From assembly GCA_013397935.1 (NCBI GenBank), contig VZRN01002233.1, positions 466,749-530,748 on the forward strand: a stretch of DNA of 64,000 nucleotides, given 5' to 3'. Each line of letters starts with the position of its first letter. Within the stretch, counting starts at the first letter, position 1. Positions 46,761 through 57,620 of this stretch are shown piece after piece. Source of the DNA: Dasyornis broadbenti. Its lineage: Eukaryota > Chordata > Aves > Passeriformes > Dasyornithidae. The notes beneath the pieces were generated by a model. It did not search any database, was not told the origin of the DNA, and saw only the letters and a program-made list of their open reading frames with translations. The translations under genes were made by a program, and so were the position numbers.

Positions 46761-47378
46761 AGGTTCTGTGAGCATCGGCTCTGACCTTCCCCAGCACCAC
46801 CCCTGAAACACTCTCAGAGCAGCCTGCAGGGTTTATAACTTGCTTTTTCCTCTGGTCTGTTTTTGCCTTTGAACGCGTTTGTTTTGTTGCACACAGCACC
46901 GGAAATAAACACAAGCACTTTGGGATGCCCACACTTCTCCCCTTCCCCACCAGCCCTTCCCTGCTCCCGCTCTGGCCATGATCCCACAATTATTTGAGGA
47001 GGGAGAGTGTCAGAACTCACTTGGAGTGACTCAAACCCCACGGCAGGCAGAGCAAATAATGCAGTGGGAGCATGTTTGTGTAAGAATCCATTGCTGGGGG
47101 CTCCCCTGGCTGCCAGCAGCTGAGCAGGGAGTGTGGCCAGGCACCCCTGGGCCTCCATCCCCACCCGCCCCAGCTCGGCCTGGGCAGAAACTCGCTTTGA
47201 CTGATCCATCCCCTCTCATCCTCATCCCAAAGCAGCCCCTTCGCCTGCAGGGGGGTCCTGCCCTTGCCCAGATCCCTGGCACACAGGCACACACGGCTGA
47301 GGGCTGGCCCTGCCGGCAGTGCCACGCAGGTGCCACCTGGCTGGCCACGCTCCTGGCCTGGCCACTGCCCGGGCACGT

Positions 47379-47855
47379 GGAATCATGGAATGTCCGGAGC
47401 TGGGAGGCACCCACAGGATCACCCAGCCCAGCTCCTGGCCCTGCACAGACACCCCAACAACCCCACCCTGTGCAGCCCTGGCAGCGCTGTCCAAACGCTC
47501 CTGGGGCTCTGGCAGATTTGGGAATGTCACCGTTCCCTGGGGAGCCTGGGCAGTGCCCAGCACCCTCTGGGGGAAGAACCTTTCCCTGAAATCCACCCTA
47601 AACCATCCCTGGCACAGCTCCAGCCATTCCCGGGTCCTGTCCCTGTCCCAGAGAGCAGAGATCAGTGCTACCCTCGCTGTGATGAAGCTGCAGCCCCTGC
47701 TCAGCTCTGCCCTCAGCCTCCTCCTCTCCAGCTGAACACACCAAGCGCCCTCAGCCCCTCCTCGTGTGGCCCCTCCAGACCCTTCCCCATCTTTGCAGCT
47801 CTTTTTTGGACACTTTTCTGGCTCTTCTGGCTGCCAGGACACCCCTGCTGCCACG
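47379..47855 (-). mobile_element. CR1 LINE fragment, same subfamily as 44540
   Basis: The plus strand starts GGAATCATGGAATGTCCGGA and GCTGGGAGGCACCCACAGGA and runs through CTCCTGGGGCTCTGGCAG to CTTTTTTGGACACTTTTCTG. GC-rich sequence continues to about 47985 and may be more of the element or unrelated. Open frames of 212 and 242 codons lie within it and are non-coding CR1 sequence. Confidence 0.88.
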
Positions 47856-47989
47856 GCCAAACCTCGGTCCTCACAGCCCCGTGTGCTGACCCTCAGCCCC
47901 AGCCCCCTGCCCAGGCGGGGACCCCCGGCCGCCCTCCCCAGCCCCCCGAGCGCTGCTCCCCTCCAGCTCCCGGGGCAGGTCAGAATATT

Positions 47990-48262
47990 TAAACAGTTGT
48001 ATATTCACAGCCCACAATGGAGGGACGAGAATTACCCAAGGACAGGGTTAGCCGTGCGATCAATGCATAATCAGATAACTGCTCCAGCTTTTTTACAAGT
48101 CTTTAAGCAAAGATCAGCCACTCAAATTCTAATTCCTTTTGCTAATTAAGCAGCCTGTTAATTGCTCTCGGGGTCTCTAATGCCATGTCATTATGCTTTT
48201 TAACAGCCTGCTTGACATCAATAGGGCTGCGAGCTCCACACAAACAAAGCGGGCACCCAGCA
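47990..48262. promoter_or_regulatory. Candidate conserved enhancer-like block
   Basis: A sharp change from GC-rich flanks to AT-leaning unique DNA carries ATGCATAATCAG (from 48063, POU-like), a TAATTA core at 48143-48148 within GCTAATTAAGCAG, TTAATTG at 48158-48164, and TGACATCAATAGG. It abuts a CpG island on the right. The pattern fits a developmental enhancer with an orphan CpG island. This is inference from motifs and composition. Confidence 0.42.
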
Positions 48263-48274
48263 CTTACTGAATTA

Positions 48275-48462
48275 GGCGGCCGCGGGCGCTGGCGCTGCGC
48301 CTCCCGCGGGCGGCACTTCGGTACCGCGGGACAGCACCGAGTCAGCCCCGTCCAAGCCTCCCCAGCAGGGCTGGACCCGCGGGCAGAGCCGCAGCATCCC
48401 CTGGTCCCAGCGCCCCCGCAGCCTCGGCTCACCTTCCCCGGGACAGCCCCCGCGGGGATGTG
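48275..48462. promoter_or_regulatory. Short CpG island (orphan)
   Basis: By hand I count about 23 CpGs in about 188 bases, at roughly three-quarters GC, so observed/expected CpG is close to 0.9. It includes a NotI-type GCGGCCGC at 48276-48283 and several CCGCGG sites. It lies deep inside intron 1 with no exon nearby. It could be an alternative promoter or an enhancer-associated island. I see no TATA box or Kozak-plus-frame that would favour a coding first exon. Confidence 0.6.
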
Positions 48463-48470
48463 TCTGACTC

Positions 48471-48584
48471 CATCCTCATCCTCATCCCCTTCCCTATCCT
48501 CCTCCCCATCCCCGTCTTCATCCTCATCCCCATCCTCATCCCCTTTTCCATCCTCATCCTCCTCCCTATCCTTGTCCCCATCCC

Positions 48585-48623
<39 letters not shown>

Positions 48624-48700
48624 CCCCATCCTTATCCCCATCGCTGCCCCATTCCCATCCCACTCCTTCCCCATCCCTGTCCCCATCCCCACCCCCAGCC
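48471..48700. repeat. C/T-rich hexamer minisatellite (CATCCC/CATCCT)n
   Basis: About 230 bases of CATCCC, CATCCT and CCCATG units begin immediately after the CpG island. The minus strand is G/A-rich. Frames across it encode (DGDEDE), (MGMG) or (HGHG)-like runs, all artefacts of the hexamer. The 264-codon minus frame at 48429-49223 exists because of it. Confidence 0.95.
48576..48627 (-). repeat. (GGGCAT)n array predicted to form G-quadruplexes
   Basis: On the minus strand, nine tracts of three or four G are separated by loops of only 2-3 bases, with six successive GGGCAT units in the middle. This fits the canonical G3 short-loop G4 rule, with room for two stacked quadruplexes. The G-rich strand is PRDM16's sense strand, so both DNA and nascent RNA could fold. 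Confidence 0.8.
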
Positions 48701-49011
48701 CCGGGATGCTCTCAGCACAACATGTGGCTCCAGCTGAGCGCCTCCGGTTTCCGCACTCCATTATCCCGTAGGAATTCCCCCGTGAGCCGCTGAGTGAGGG
48801 GCTGTGGCTGCCCCGCACACAGCAGGGGCCAGGACAGGGGCGGGGGGTGCCCACACCCCACGGGGTGACATTTATCCCACAGGGACACACCCCCAAGGGC
48901 ACAATTCCACAGGATTTTTCAATCCCACTCCCAGGATGGGAAAGTTGCATCCAGCAGCATGAAAGGCATAGGGCCCCTTCCCAGCAGGAGAAAGGCGAGT
49001 GAGGAATTCTG
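48701..49011. other. Intronic DNA without recognised features
   Basis: Unique GC-moderate sequence between the hexamer array and the next CR1. I see nothing to annotate. Confidence 0.4.
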
Positions 49012-49168
49012 TGTCCAGAGCAGCTGTGGCTGCCCCTGGATCCCTGGAAGTGTCCAAGGCCAGGCTGGATGGGGCTTGGAGCAGCCTGGGATGGTGCAAG
49101 GTGTCCCTGCCCATGGCCCTGGGTGAGCTTTAATGTCCCTTCCAACCCAAACCATTCCATGGTTCTGG
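49012..49168 (+). mobile_element. CR1 LINE 3'-end fragment, antisense to PRDM16
   Basis: CAGCTGTGGCTGCCCCTGGA, GGCTTGGAGCAGCCTGGGAT and the end TCCCTTCCAACCCAAACCAT plus TCCATGGTTCTGG are in CR1 sense order. It is strongly 5'-truncated. Confidence 0.92.
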
Positions 49169-52059
49169 GAATTGCTCTTGGGGTGCCAGGGGTGCCCCCA
49201 GCCTGTCCCCCAGCCCTTGCCAAGCCGGGGGCTGCAGAGCCTGGGGGTGCCAGTCTGCTGGCTCAGGCACAAGGCCACCACGATGGGTGGCTCCTGTCCC
49301 CTCGCGATGAAGGCAGAGGGAGGCCTGGCCTGAGGAAGGAGCAGTCGTGGATCCAGCACCATCAGAGGGCTGTGCCAAAGCAGAGACCTGCCCTCCCACT
49401 CCTGGGGCTGGGGACATCTGAGCCCTCAGGCACTGCAAAACAAACTGGGGCTTCAACCACACATCTCTGTCTCGGCTCACGTCTTCTCATGGCTGCTTTG
49501 ATCACTGGTTTTGATGTGGACGGACTGAATTCAGTCCTTCCTAATGTCCCCACCTTCTCCTGCTGCAAGAGGCCCGAGCTGCCCTGCTCAGGTGCAGCTT
49601 CCAGGCAGCAGGATCGCCCTGTTCAGCCCTGCGAGCAAAACGTGACCGTCAGCTATGAGAGGTCAAGTGAAAACTCTGCCCTACGAGCATCCCAGACCCT
49701 GGGAACTGCCCTTAGGAATCTCAAATGGATGGGAGATCACCTAAAACCACAGAGATCTTCCCTGAGAATGAGCAGCCGTCGTTCATGCTGCAAACAAGAA
49801 GGGAAGGAAAGCAAGAAAACAGCCTTGATTTCCCTGCCTCTCAGGAATAATGTTACAGACAACAGGGAGATTTTGGCATCCTTAACACGTCAGGATCGGC
49901 ATGACCCACGCTGCAGCTGAAGAGTCACTGTTATAACGCATGGAAAATATTTTCAGTTCTACTCAGAATACATAAATTGTCTTATGTTGCAAACCAGGGC
50001 AAGTCTGGGTAAAGCGTAAAACCATGAACAAGCTGCTAGAGCAGACAGAGCTCCACTGGAGCAGAGTCAAAGCAAAGTAACCAAACCAAGTGTGAGCTGT
50101 GCTGCATCTGCCCAAACTCAACTGTTATTTTAGTCTTTGTTTTTACATCATTTAGAGAAATTGCCAGGGAGCTGAGGGAAGAATTCTGCACACAAAGATG
50201 TACCCAAAAATCCAGGTGCACAAACAAATAGAAGTCAAACAACAAGCAGAAAAATAAGGAGTGTAAGTACAAAGCATCTCTTGCCAATATTTGTTTCTTA
50301 AGGAAACTGGTCACAATCTTGAAAATGCTTATTCATAATCCTAATTTTTCACCAGTGATTTAAGGAGATTTAATGTCCTCATATGGACAAAGCTAAGCAC
50401 AGTTCTAGACCACAGGTACAGCAACTTAAAGTAAAAAGATTAAGAAATAAAAGCTCTTCTAAAGAAACTCTCAAAACATATTTTTGTATTTTACAGCAGA
50501 AAACAAAAATGCTTTAGCACTTGGCAAAATACTCATTTGGAGGTGGCAGGCTTTATAAAATGCTGAGCATCAATTAATAAAACAAGAAATAATTATTATT
50601 AGAAGTTAAATTAGGGATGAGTCCTCTTTTCTCTTGAGGACCAGATGTTTGCTTTCCACTATCAGCTTGTTACTGGCCCTTGGTGCAGAAATTTGGTGTT
50701 TGGGCAAAACAAATTCTAGCTGGGAGCTGCCAGCGCTGTTCTTGGGATCTCAGAGCCCAAGGCTGCGACAGAAGGGATCTTTCGGCACCCAGAAAGCAGC
50801 ACCTGGGGAGCTCTCACGGGTGATGAGAGGGTGAGTGGCTCAGGCTTGGAGATCCGAGTCTGGGATTGCTCAGGGAGTGACCCCAGGCCCCTCAACGCTG
50901 CCCTCCTCCTCCTCTTCCTCAGCCAGGATCCACAACAGGCACAAACTGAGCTGACCCAGTGGGTGCTGCCTGTGCCCCCCNNNNNNNNNNNNNNNNNNNA
51001 TCATTTTTAAGCCCCAAGCAGACAGAGAAAGCCTCAGGCACACCTGGCAGGAGCTTTTGTCCAAGTTTTCTCAGTTTTTATCCGAAAAGCTTCACCTCAA
51101 CGCAGCTGAAAATGTGGCAGCAAGGGAAGCTGGGCTGGTGAGAATGGGAATTTTAACCAAGGTGCCTCTCACTGCAGGTAAATCCTGCCAGGATGGAGAA
51201 TACCCTCCCCAGTGCTCTCCCTGCAGCTGGGAGCTGGATTTTGTTGCCCCAGAGCCACTGCTCCGGCCCATGTGGGGCTGTTTTCAGGTGGGTCACAGGC
51301 TGAGGGAGAGCCAGGTTTAACTCCAGCTCCACATTAAGAAATCTGGACCTGCGCCTTCATCCCAAGTATTTTCCCTATTCTTTGAGTATTTTGGAGACCA
51401 AATCTGTCTGGATTTTGGTGTAAATGCTGAAAAGCGTCCACTTTGTCCACGGGCAAATTTAAACCCAATTCTGCTCTTTTTTCAGGCCCAGTTGTTTGTT
51501 CCCCACTGTGGAGCTCAGCTGCACTCACACAACCCTTCCCCATTCTTTTTGCCTTCTCTCCCCTTCTCTCCGGTGCAATCCATCTTTCACTCGCCTCTTC
51601 CCCCTCTCTTTTCCCTCATTCCTTCCCCTGCCCATTTTCCAGCGGCAGCAGCAATGCCCTCACTCGCCCTGACAGTTTCCATCTGGCTGCTCTCTCCCTG
51701 TGCTGCCTGGAATTTGGGAAACTCTCCGTGCTGTCCCCTTCCCTTCACCATTTCCTCTGGATTCTGGGATGGCTCGTGCTCCTCCGAAACCTGGGATGAG
51801 CCCAAAGCTCTGCACCCGCAGCCTGGTTCTGTCCCACTGCCACCAGCACAATTCCAGGTTGCTTCCCCTCACCCTCTGCCTTGTCTCATTGCTCAAATCA
51901 ACCTCTGCAGCTTCTGTCAAATTATTATTTAATTTAAAGACCCATTTCAGTTTCGTTTCCGTTTGTTTTTCGAGGAAATTTTGGTGCACCAGGATGAGAG
52001 ACGGAAATATTTAATATGTGCCCTTCTGCATCGCGGGGTTGTCTAAGGAACAGCAACTC
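49169..52059. other. Intronic DNA; repeat-poor, with assembly gap
   Basis: The longest open frame of the window (283 codons, plus, 49069-49920) starts inside the CR1 tail and continues into unique sequence. It shows no domain or homologue I recognise and is probably chance in GC-rich DNA. The gap at 50981-50999 is annotated separately. Confidence 0.5.
50981..50999. other. Assembly gap (19 N)
   Basis: Nineteen N bases follow a C run (GTGCCCCCC). Two open frames crossing it are meaningless. Its true size may differ. Confidence 0.98.
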
Positions 52060-52480
52060 CTGGTATCACCCAGAATTAACCCTTCGCTGCTGACTTAATA
52101 TTGAATTTAAAAATGAGACAAATCAGCCAAAACACAACATCTGCCATCTCAAATACGCTGCTGTCCCTAAGTGGAATTAATCTGAGGTCCCTGTGAATGC
52201 CCATTAAGGTACAGATATTTATGTGACAGGTAAAAATGCACACACACACACACACAGACACACCGAGAATAATTTTCTGCATCTCCCTTGTCTGCTGCAG
52301 GATGGCAGCACAATTAAGTCACCGTGACGGAGACAATTATCCCCAGAGCCAGTAAAATGAGATGTCCACTGTGAGCTGCAGAGTTCTGAAACATGTGGGA
52401 ATAGAGTAGAGAAACTCTGTAGAGTCATGCAGCTAATGAGCAATAAATACACACTGGCACACCCTCATCAATTTTAAAGT
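52060..52480. promoter_or_regulatory. Candidate conserved non-coding element
   Basis: A unique block interrupted by a (CA)n repeat carries GACTTAATATTGAATTT, GTGGAATTAATCTGAGG, GCACAATTAAGTCACC, GACAATTATCCCC, GCAGCTAATGAGCAATAAAT and TGCCCATTAAGG. Motif density is high on both sides of the microsatellite. The call is by texture only. Confidence 0.33.
52238..52263. repeat. (CA)n microsatellite
   Basis: About nine CA units with one G interruption, located inside a candidate regulatory block. Confidence 0.9.
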
Positions 52481-53089
52481 CTCGGTATGAAAAGAATGTA
52501 ATTAATTAAGATATGTTGATTTATAAGAGGTGACACAACAAGATGGATAGAGAAATCTTTTCCCTCCAATCTGTCATGGTTCCTTTCTAGAAGACAGCCC
52601 AGCACGTGATGGTCTCTCCTTGGGCACTCACAGAAATCCTGAGTTCGGGTTTAATTTCCCCCACCATCCTAAAGAACTCAAACTTCCTTTTCAACACTCA
52701 TTTGCATTTGGCACAACTGTGTTTAAAGCAAAACCATTTTAAAGACACAAATGGGAAAAAAGAAAAGCTGAAAAAAATTATATTCAGAAAAATCCTTTCC
52801 ACTTTTTCCCTGTCTTACGTTTCTGCACATGGAAACACAATCCCATTTCCCTTTCTCCCCTCCGAAGTCAGATGACTTTTTTTGTAACTTGGCACACAGA
52901 CGGTCTGGTATAAGACAGGGCTGGAGCATTTGTTGAGTCAAGATGTTTAATTTTTTTTTCCCTCACATAATGATCCCTTTTTCCCTCCAGCCACTTGAGT
53001 TTTGTTTATGTTGCTTGAGCCCTAAACTAATACATGAATTCTCCTCCCTGCCAAGATGACGGCAACGGCACCGGGCGGGATGAGCCAGA

Positions 53090-53420
53090 GGAATACACTC
53101 GTTTTTAAGGAGAGAAAGTATTTTAAAAGACTTTTTCTCCAGTTGTGACAAATTAAATGCATTAAAGGAAACAACTGCTGTTGCTACCGGGCTCTGAGGA
53201 GGAACTGGAAGAGCTCTATTTTCTTTGCAAGCACTTGACTTTTGCGAGGGGGCACTTTGCTCCTGTGCCAACTCTGGCTTATATTTTATTATTCTTAGAA
53301 CAAAAGGTTGCAGTAATTAGAATTGGGGAAGTTGTGCTCAAAGAGAGGGAGCCATCAGATAAATTTGATACCACGGAGTGGTTATAAAAGGTGGGATTTT
53401 TAAAAGCAAGAAGCACTGCT
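53090..53420. other. Candidate conserved non-coding element (unverified)
   Basis: Unique sequence with GCAGTAATTAGAATTGG, CAGATAAATTTGATACC and TATTTTATTATTC lies in a repeat-free stretch. Evidence is weak. Confidence 0.25.
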
Positions 53421-53658
53421 TCAGTATATTGGGTTTATCCTGTCAGGAGGAGATGAATGAGAAGTCCAGCTACTTTCACTCAGGCCAGACATGTAAACCT
53501 TGTACTTAATGACTGATGAGCAAAATTTTTTCTCTTCCAAGTGCAGATGGGCAAATCCCTCGCAATTACAACACACAAGAAAATCTAATTTCATCAGGAG
53601 GAAGCAGCGCACAGTCCAAATGTTTCTCCAGCAAGAGCTGTAGGTGCTTGTTGAAGGC

Positions 53659-53679
53659 AAAAAAAAAAAAAAAAAAAAA
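53659..53679. repeat. Poly-A run of 21
   Basis: A homopolymer without an identifiable retrocopy on its left side. Confidence 0.9.
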
Positions 53680-56600
53680 GCCAAACAACATTTCTTCTAA
53701 TGTGATCCATATTCTACCACATGCACATTTAATATAAAAGTTATGTTTGATATATGCCGCCGTAGCATTTTTCTATTTTAACTGAAAGCCTTTTGTTCTG
53801 TCAAGATTAGGGGAGGATTTGCTTTCATTTTTCATGATGTTTCACTCCATACATCACCAACATTAGCAGGGCTTAATAAGCACCCACCTTCTCCTTCCCC
53901 GAGCCCTGCCCTGGCCCTTTTGGTGCCCGTTCCCACAGAACCCCCAGCCGTTCCCCACAGTTTGGGACGTGGCCTCTCCGTGCCCTGGCGGGGGCGAGGA
54001 TGAGGAGGACGAGCCCCGTGTGGTGGCAGAAGCGCGGCGAGCAGGATGCTTTGCAGCTTTAAATCCTGCCCGGGCTCGGGTGGCTGTGCCGGGCTCCCCT
54101 TCCTCCTTTCCCCGCTGCAGATTCACATCTGTTTCTGTGCAGTTGGAAACTGTGTTCATTTTTCACTGCTGCCCTTTGTCCCACACTCGCTCGCTCCCGC
54201 CAAGGGCTTCGTTTCACTTATTCAATAAGCGAGAGGCACTGCAGGCTGGGGAGAGCTTTAGGACAAAGCTCAAACTTCTATTAGGCCTCAACAAAAATGT
54301 TTTTGTTCCCTATCAAGGCACTTTTTCCCTGTTGCTCGTCGTGGGCTTGTTTTGTTTTTCGGGAACATTTGCGGCCTGCGATAGCCCGAGCAGCACAGGG
54401 CTTCAAAGCTTTAGAATAAATTTTAAAAAATAGATGCAACAAAAATCTGTGTTATCTGTTAGCAGGAATACTTTGTAGTAGGAAATCCCATTTGTCCCTT
54501 TTTCCTCTGCAGGCTGGGAATATCCACGAACGCCACAGCAAGCACACGGTGCAGTTGTACTGCTGAGGGCCCGGTTTCTCTCTGTGCCCACACGTGTGTG
54601 AGCTGCAAACGCACATTTTGGTGTCTTTACACACTTTATATTGGGAATGAGGAGAGAATTCCCAACTGTCAAACCATCCCAGGCTGCTCCTGGTTCTTCC
54701 CTCCAGCCCGTCCTGCCCTCACAGCACTGATCTCTGTGCTTTGCCACACACCAGACTGAAAGGAACAGATCACGCAGGTTTTTCCCCCAACACAAGATTT
54801 TTGACGTGTTAACAAGTTCATCATTTCCTCTTGCTGATCTAAACAGTTGCTCTTTGGAGAGGGAACAACAAGGATGACACTTCCAACACTCACAGAATAA
54901 TGTCCACACACGAAATGACTGAATTCTTGTGGCTGCGCTCATTTTACCACAGGCACATGAGTCAAATGCAGCGTTTTCATACCAAATCACCCTCCCACTA
55001 TGGTGCCAGTGTTATAAACCCCCTTGTAAAACCGTGAGGTTCAGGAAATATTTCCAAGCGTGTGTTCCTCAGCCTCAGGTTCCTGACAGTCCCGTTTTCC
55101 CCCCACTGTATTTCTTTAAAAGCACTCAGCCTCCATCGGGCTGAAGATCATCTGATGCTACAACCCAGAGTTACCTGCATGTGTCTCCTTAGGAATCACA
55201 TCCTATTTTACAGCCTGAGGCTTTAGAAGGCACAAAACACAAAAGTCAACAACAGAAGTATTTTTATAACTGTGGTATCTAAGGAGAAAGCAACAAATTA
55301 CAACAAGTTGTCCATGTTTGTTGGTTTAGTGACTCTCCCCAGCTTTCACCTAAATATTCTTCGGGCCAAGAGGAAAAATCCTGTGTGAAAGCAGCACTGC
55401 TGCTCCCTGAGCCTGGATGGGCTCTGATGGTGCTTCCTCTGCTGGGGGAACACCCTCAGAAACTCGGGGTGAGGGGTGTCCCACATCTCTCCCCAGTCCC
55501 TTTTAATCCGTGGTGCTCCCCATCACCACCCTGTGCCCCACATCCTCCTGCCCCACTCACTTGTTCCATGAGTTCTTTGGGGGTAATTTGGAGCAGGCAC
55601 CGTGCTGCAAACACGAGTGAGGAGTGAGCACTCCTCCCACCTGCCCTGCTTCCCTCAGGAATTTCCCACTGTATTTCTCCTATTCCAGCTCCATGCTACA
55701 GCAGCTGGTCTGGCCTCACCGTTCAGTCTGAGGTTCAGAGGGAATTATCTCGGTATCCAAGCCCCTCTGCAGCCTCCTGACTGTCTCAGCTCTTGTTTAC
55801 CACCGAAGTCTGGAGTGTGGATGGGCTTCCCTATGACATTTACACTTGTTCCAGGCTTGGGGAATTTCAGCCTGTAAGTCAAAGTGAGCAACTGGTGAGA
55901 GTAATGAGGCTTCAGAAGAATGAAATTGGTGGCAACTTGCATCCCATGGGAGGGGTGTTGATGATGGAGAAGGGAAACTTAATATTTGTGAAATTAAATA
56001 ATGCTGAATAAACAAAAGGTCCAAACCAGACTGCATCCATCTTTTTAATTATTTTGGGGTTGGTGTGTTGGCTTTTTTTTTAACTAGAACCTGACTCTTA
56101 AAAGTATTTCTATTTTCCCCAGGCTCCTCTGGGACACAGAAGGCTGATATTAAAAGCCTGAACATTGCTCTTAGAGGCCCGGGAGGGGTTTGGTTGCACA
56201 AAGCACCTTTAGAGAGATGAATTAATGCCTTGGTCTGCAGACACCACCTCCACAAACCTGCCAAGTTTCCATCCCAGGGGGATTTAGCATCTGTTGGAGA
56301 GGAGACAACAGGGCTGCCATGGGTCCGTGCTGGGAAGGGACCACCCGGGTTCAGGGGTAAACGGGGAGAGAGAAGGGAAAGGGTTGAGCAGAATTCGAGA
56401 GGCAAAAGCTGCAGCCTCATTCAGGTATCTCCTCTTGGTCACCTAAAATAGAAGATTGCCCAAACCAGGTTCCAAGGCTTTAAGGAGTCACGTATCAGCT
56501 TCCTTAATACAGAATAAAATATTAGGATCTACATTGGAAGACAGGGAGAAAAGAGAAGGGGGTAGGGGTGAAAAGGGGGAAATAGCAGCTGATTTTTGAT

Positions 56601-57039
56601 TACAAGAATGTTTTCGCCATTTGATATCTTTCCCCCACAGATCTTCACTGCCCTTCACTTGTTGAATCTGGTCAAATAGCTGCACTTCACTTTATGTTGC
56701 ATTAAAAATAGTTAAAAGGAAGGAAGGAAAAACTGACCATGAAACACGTCTTTGAGAAGAGGTGGCTTTCAGTTCTCTTTCTGCCCCATCCAAGCTCTTA
56801 GGATTTACACTTAAAATCGTCAGATTCTTCCCACTCCTTCCCATTCCCGGCTCAGCATCCGAACAAACCAGCACATGAATATTTACGAAGACGCAGGAGA
56901 AATTTGATTGAAATATCATTCCAAGCTGGGATATGTGAAAGATAATTAAGAAGGCTTGCAAAGGGACAAGGCCATGGCCAGCTCTCCCGTCTGGCAGCAC
57001 AATGGGCCACCACGGTGTGAGCTGGCCCGGTGGCACTCC
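53680..57039. other. Intronic DNA, repeat-poor
   Basis: No transposon is recognisable. A 195-codon minus frame at 54403-54990, on the PRDM16 sense strand and Cys-rich in places, lacks any known domain, and I do not call it a gene. An AT-leaning unique block lies at 53700-53880. Confidence 0.5.
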
Positions 57040-57053
57040 ATTCATTCATTCAT
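57040..57053. repeat. (ATTC)n short microsatellite
   Basis: Just over three ATTC units lie directly at the left edge of the CpG-rich segment. Confidence 0.7.
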
Positions 57054-57055
57054 TG

Positions 57056-57620
57056 CGAGCATCTGTCCCCAGGCCCGGGACAAGCGCTGGTGACAGAGCC
57101 CGGCTGGGGCTGCTCGGGAAAAGGCAGCAGCCGGAGCAGGGCTTGTCCCTGTGGCACAGCATGGAATCCATACAGGAATCCACCGGGGCAGCTCCGAGGG
57201 GGCGGGATAATCGGGAATGTTGTGCCGCCGCAGGAAGCAGCATCCCCGCTTGGATAACGCGGGCTGGGACAGCATCCTCTGGAAAAGCATCCTGCGCGCC
57301 GCTCCCTCCGCGAGATATTCCTGCCAAAAAAGTGGAGTTTTCCCAACCTGTGCCCTCCATTAGTGCGTGTTTTCATTCAAATTAGGGCCGCAAGAAAGAC
57401 AAATGACGGCGGCGCATTCGAGGCATTTTTACTTGTCAAGAGCCACGCACAAACTTCCCTCGCTGCGAGAACTCGCTGCCGCTGCCTGACGCCACCGAGA
57501 GCTCGTAATGTGCATCCCGCCTCCTTCCAGAGCTCCTGTTTGAGACACAATCCTCCCAAAAGCACGATATTTCGTCCCCCTCACCACACACACGGGAGTG
57601 CAAATCCCCGGTGCTGCGCA
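57056..57620. promoter_or_regulatory. CpG-island-like segment (orphan)
   Basis: By hand I count about 40 CpGs in about 565 bases at roughly 58 percent GC, giving observed/expected near 0.9. This passes the usual island thresholds of over 200 bases, over 50 percent GC and ratio over 0.6. No exon lies nearby, and the multiple mutually overlapping frames (about 60-127 codons) are CpG-rich chance frames. It could be an alternative intron 1 promoter of PRDM16, a non-coding RNA promoter, or an enhancer-linked island. Confidence 0.55.

Larger units (their letters stand above)
44731..47378. other. Intronic DNA with two weak candidate elements
   Basis: Apart from the two candidate blocks listed separately, the sequence is unique with no gene. 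Frames up to 157 codons (44830-45303) lack known domains. Confidence 0.45.

Noticed and set aside
47222..47992. Frames of 212 (minus) and 242 (plus) codons
   Set aside because: Both run through a CR1 fragment. The retained part of CR1 is non-coding 3' sequence, not its reverse transcriptase.
48429..49223. 264-codon minus-strand frame with Met-Gly and Asp/Glu runs
   Set aside because: It exists because a hexamer repeat keeps the frame open and then continues through a CR1 fragment read in antisense.
49069..49920. Longest open frame in the window, 283 codons on the plus strand
   Set aside because: It begins inside the 3' end of a CR1 copy, shows no domain or familiar homologue, and has no promoter or splice context. 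GC-rich chance frame is the simplest reading.
54403..54990. 195-codon minus-strand frame with several Cys residues
   Set aside because: It lies on the PRDM16 sense strand, but the Cys spacing matches no zinc finger pattern I recognise and there is no family similarity.
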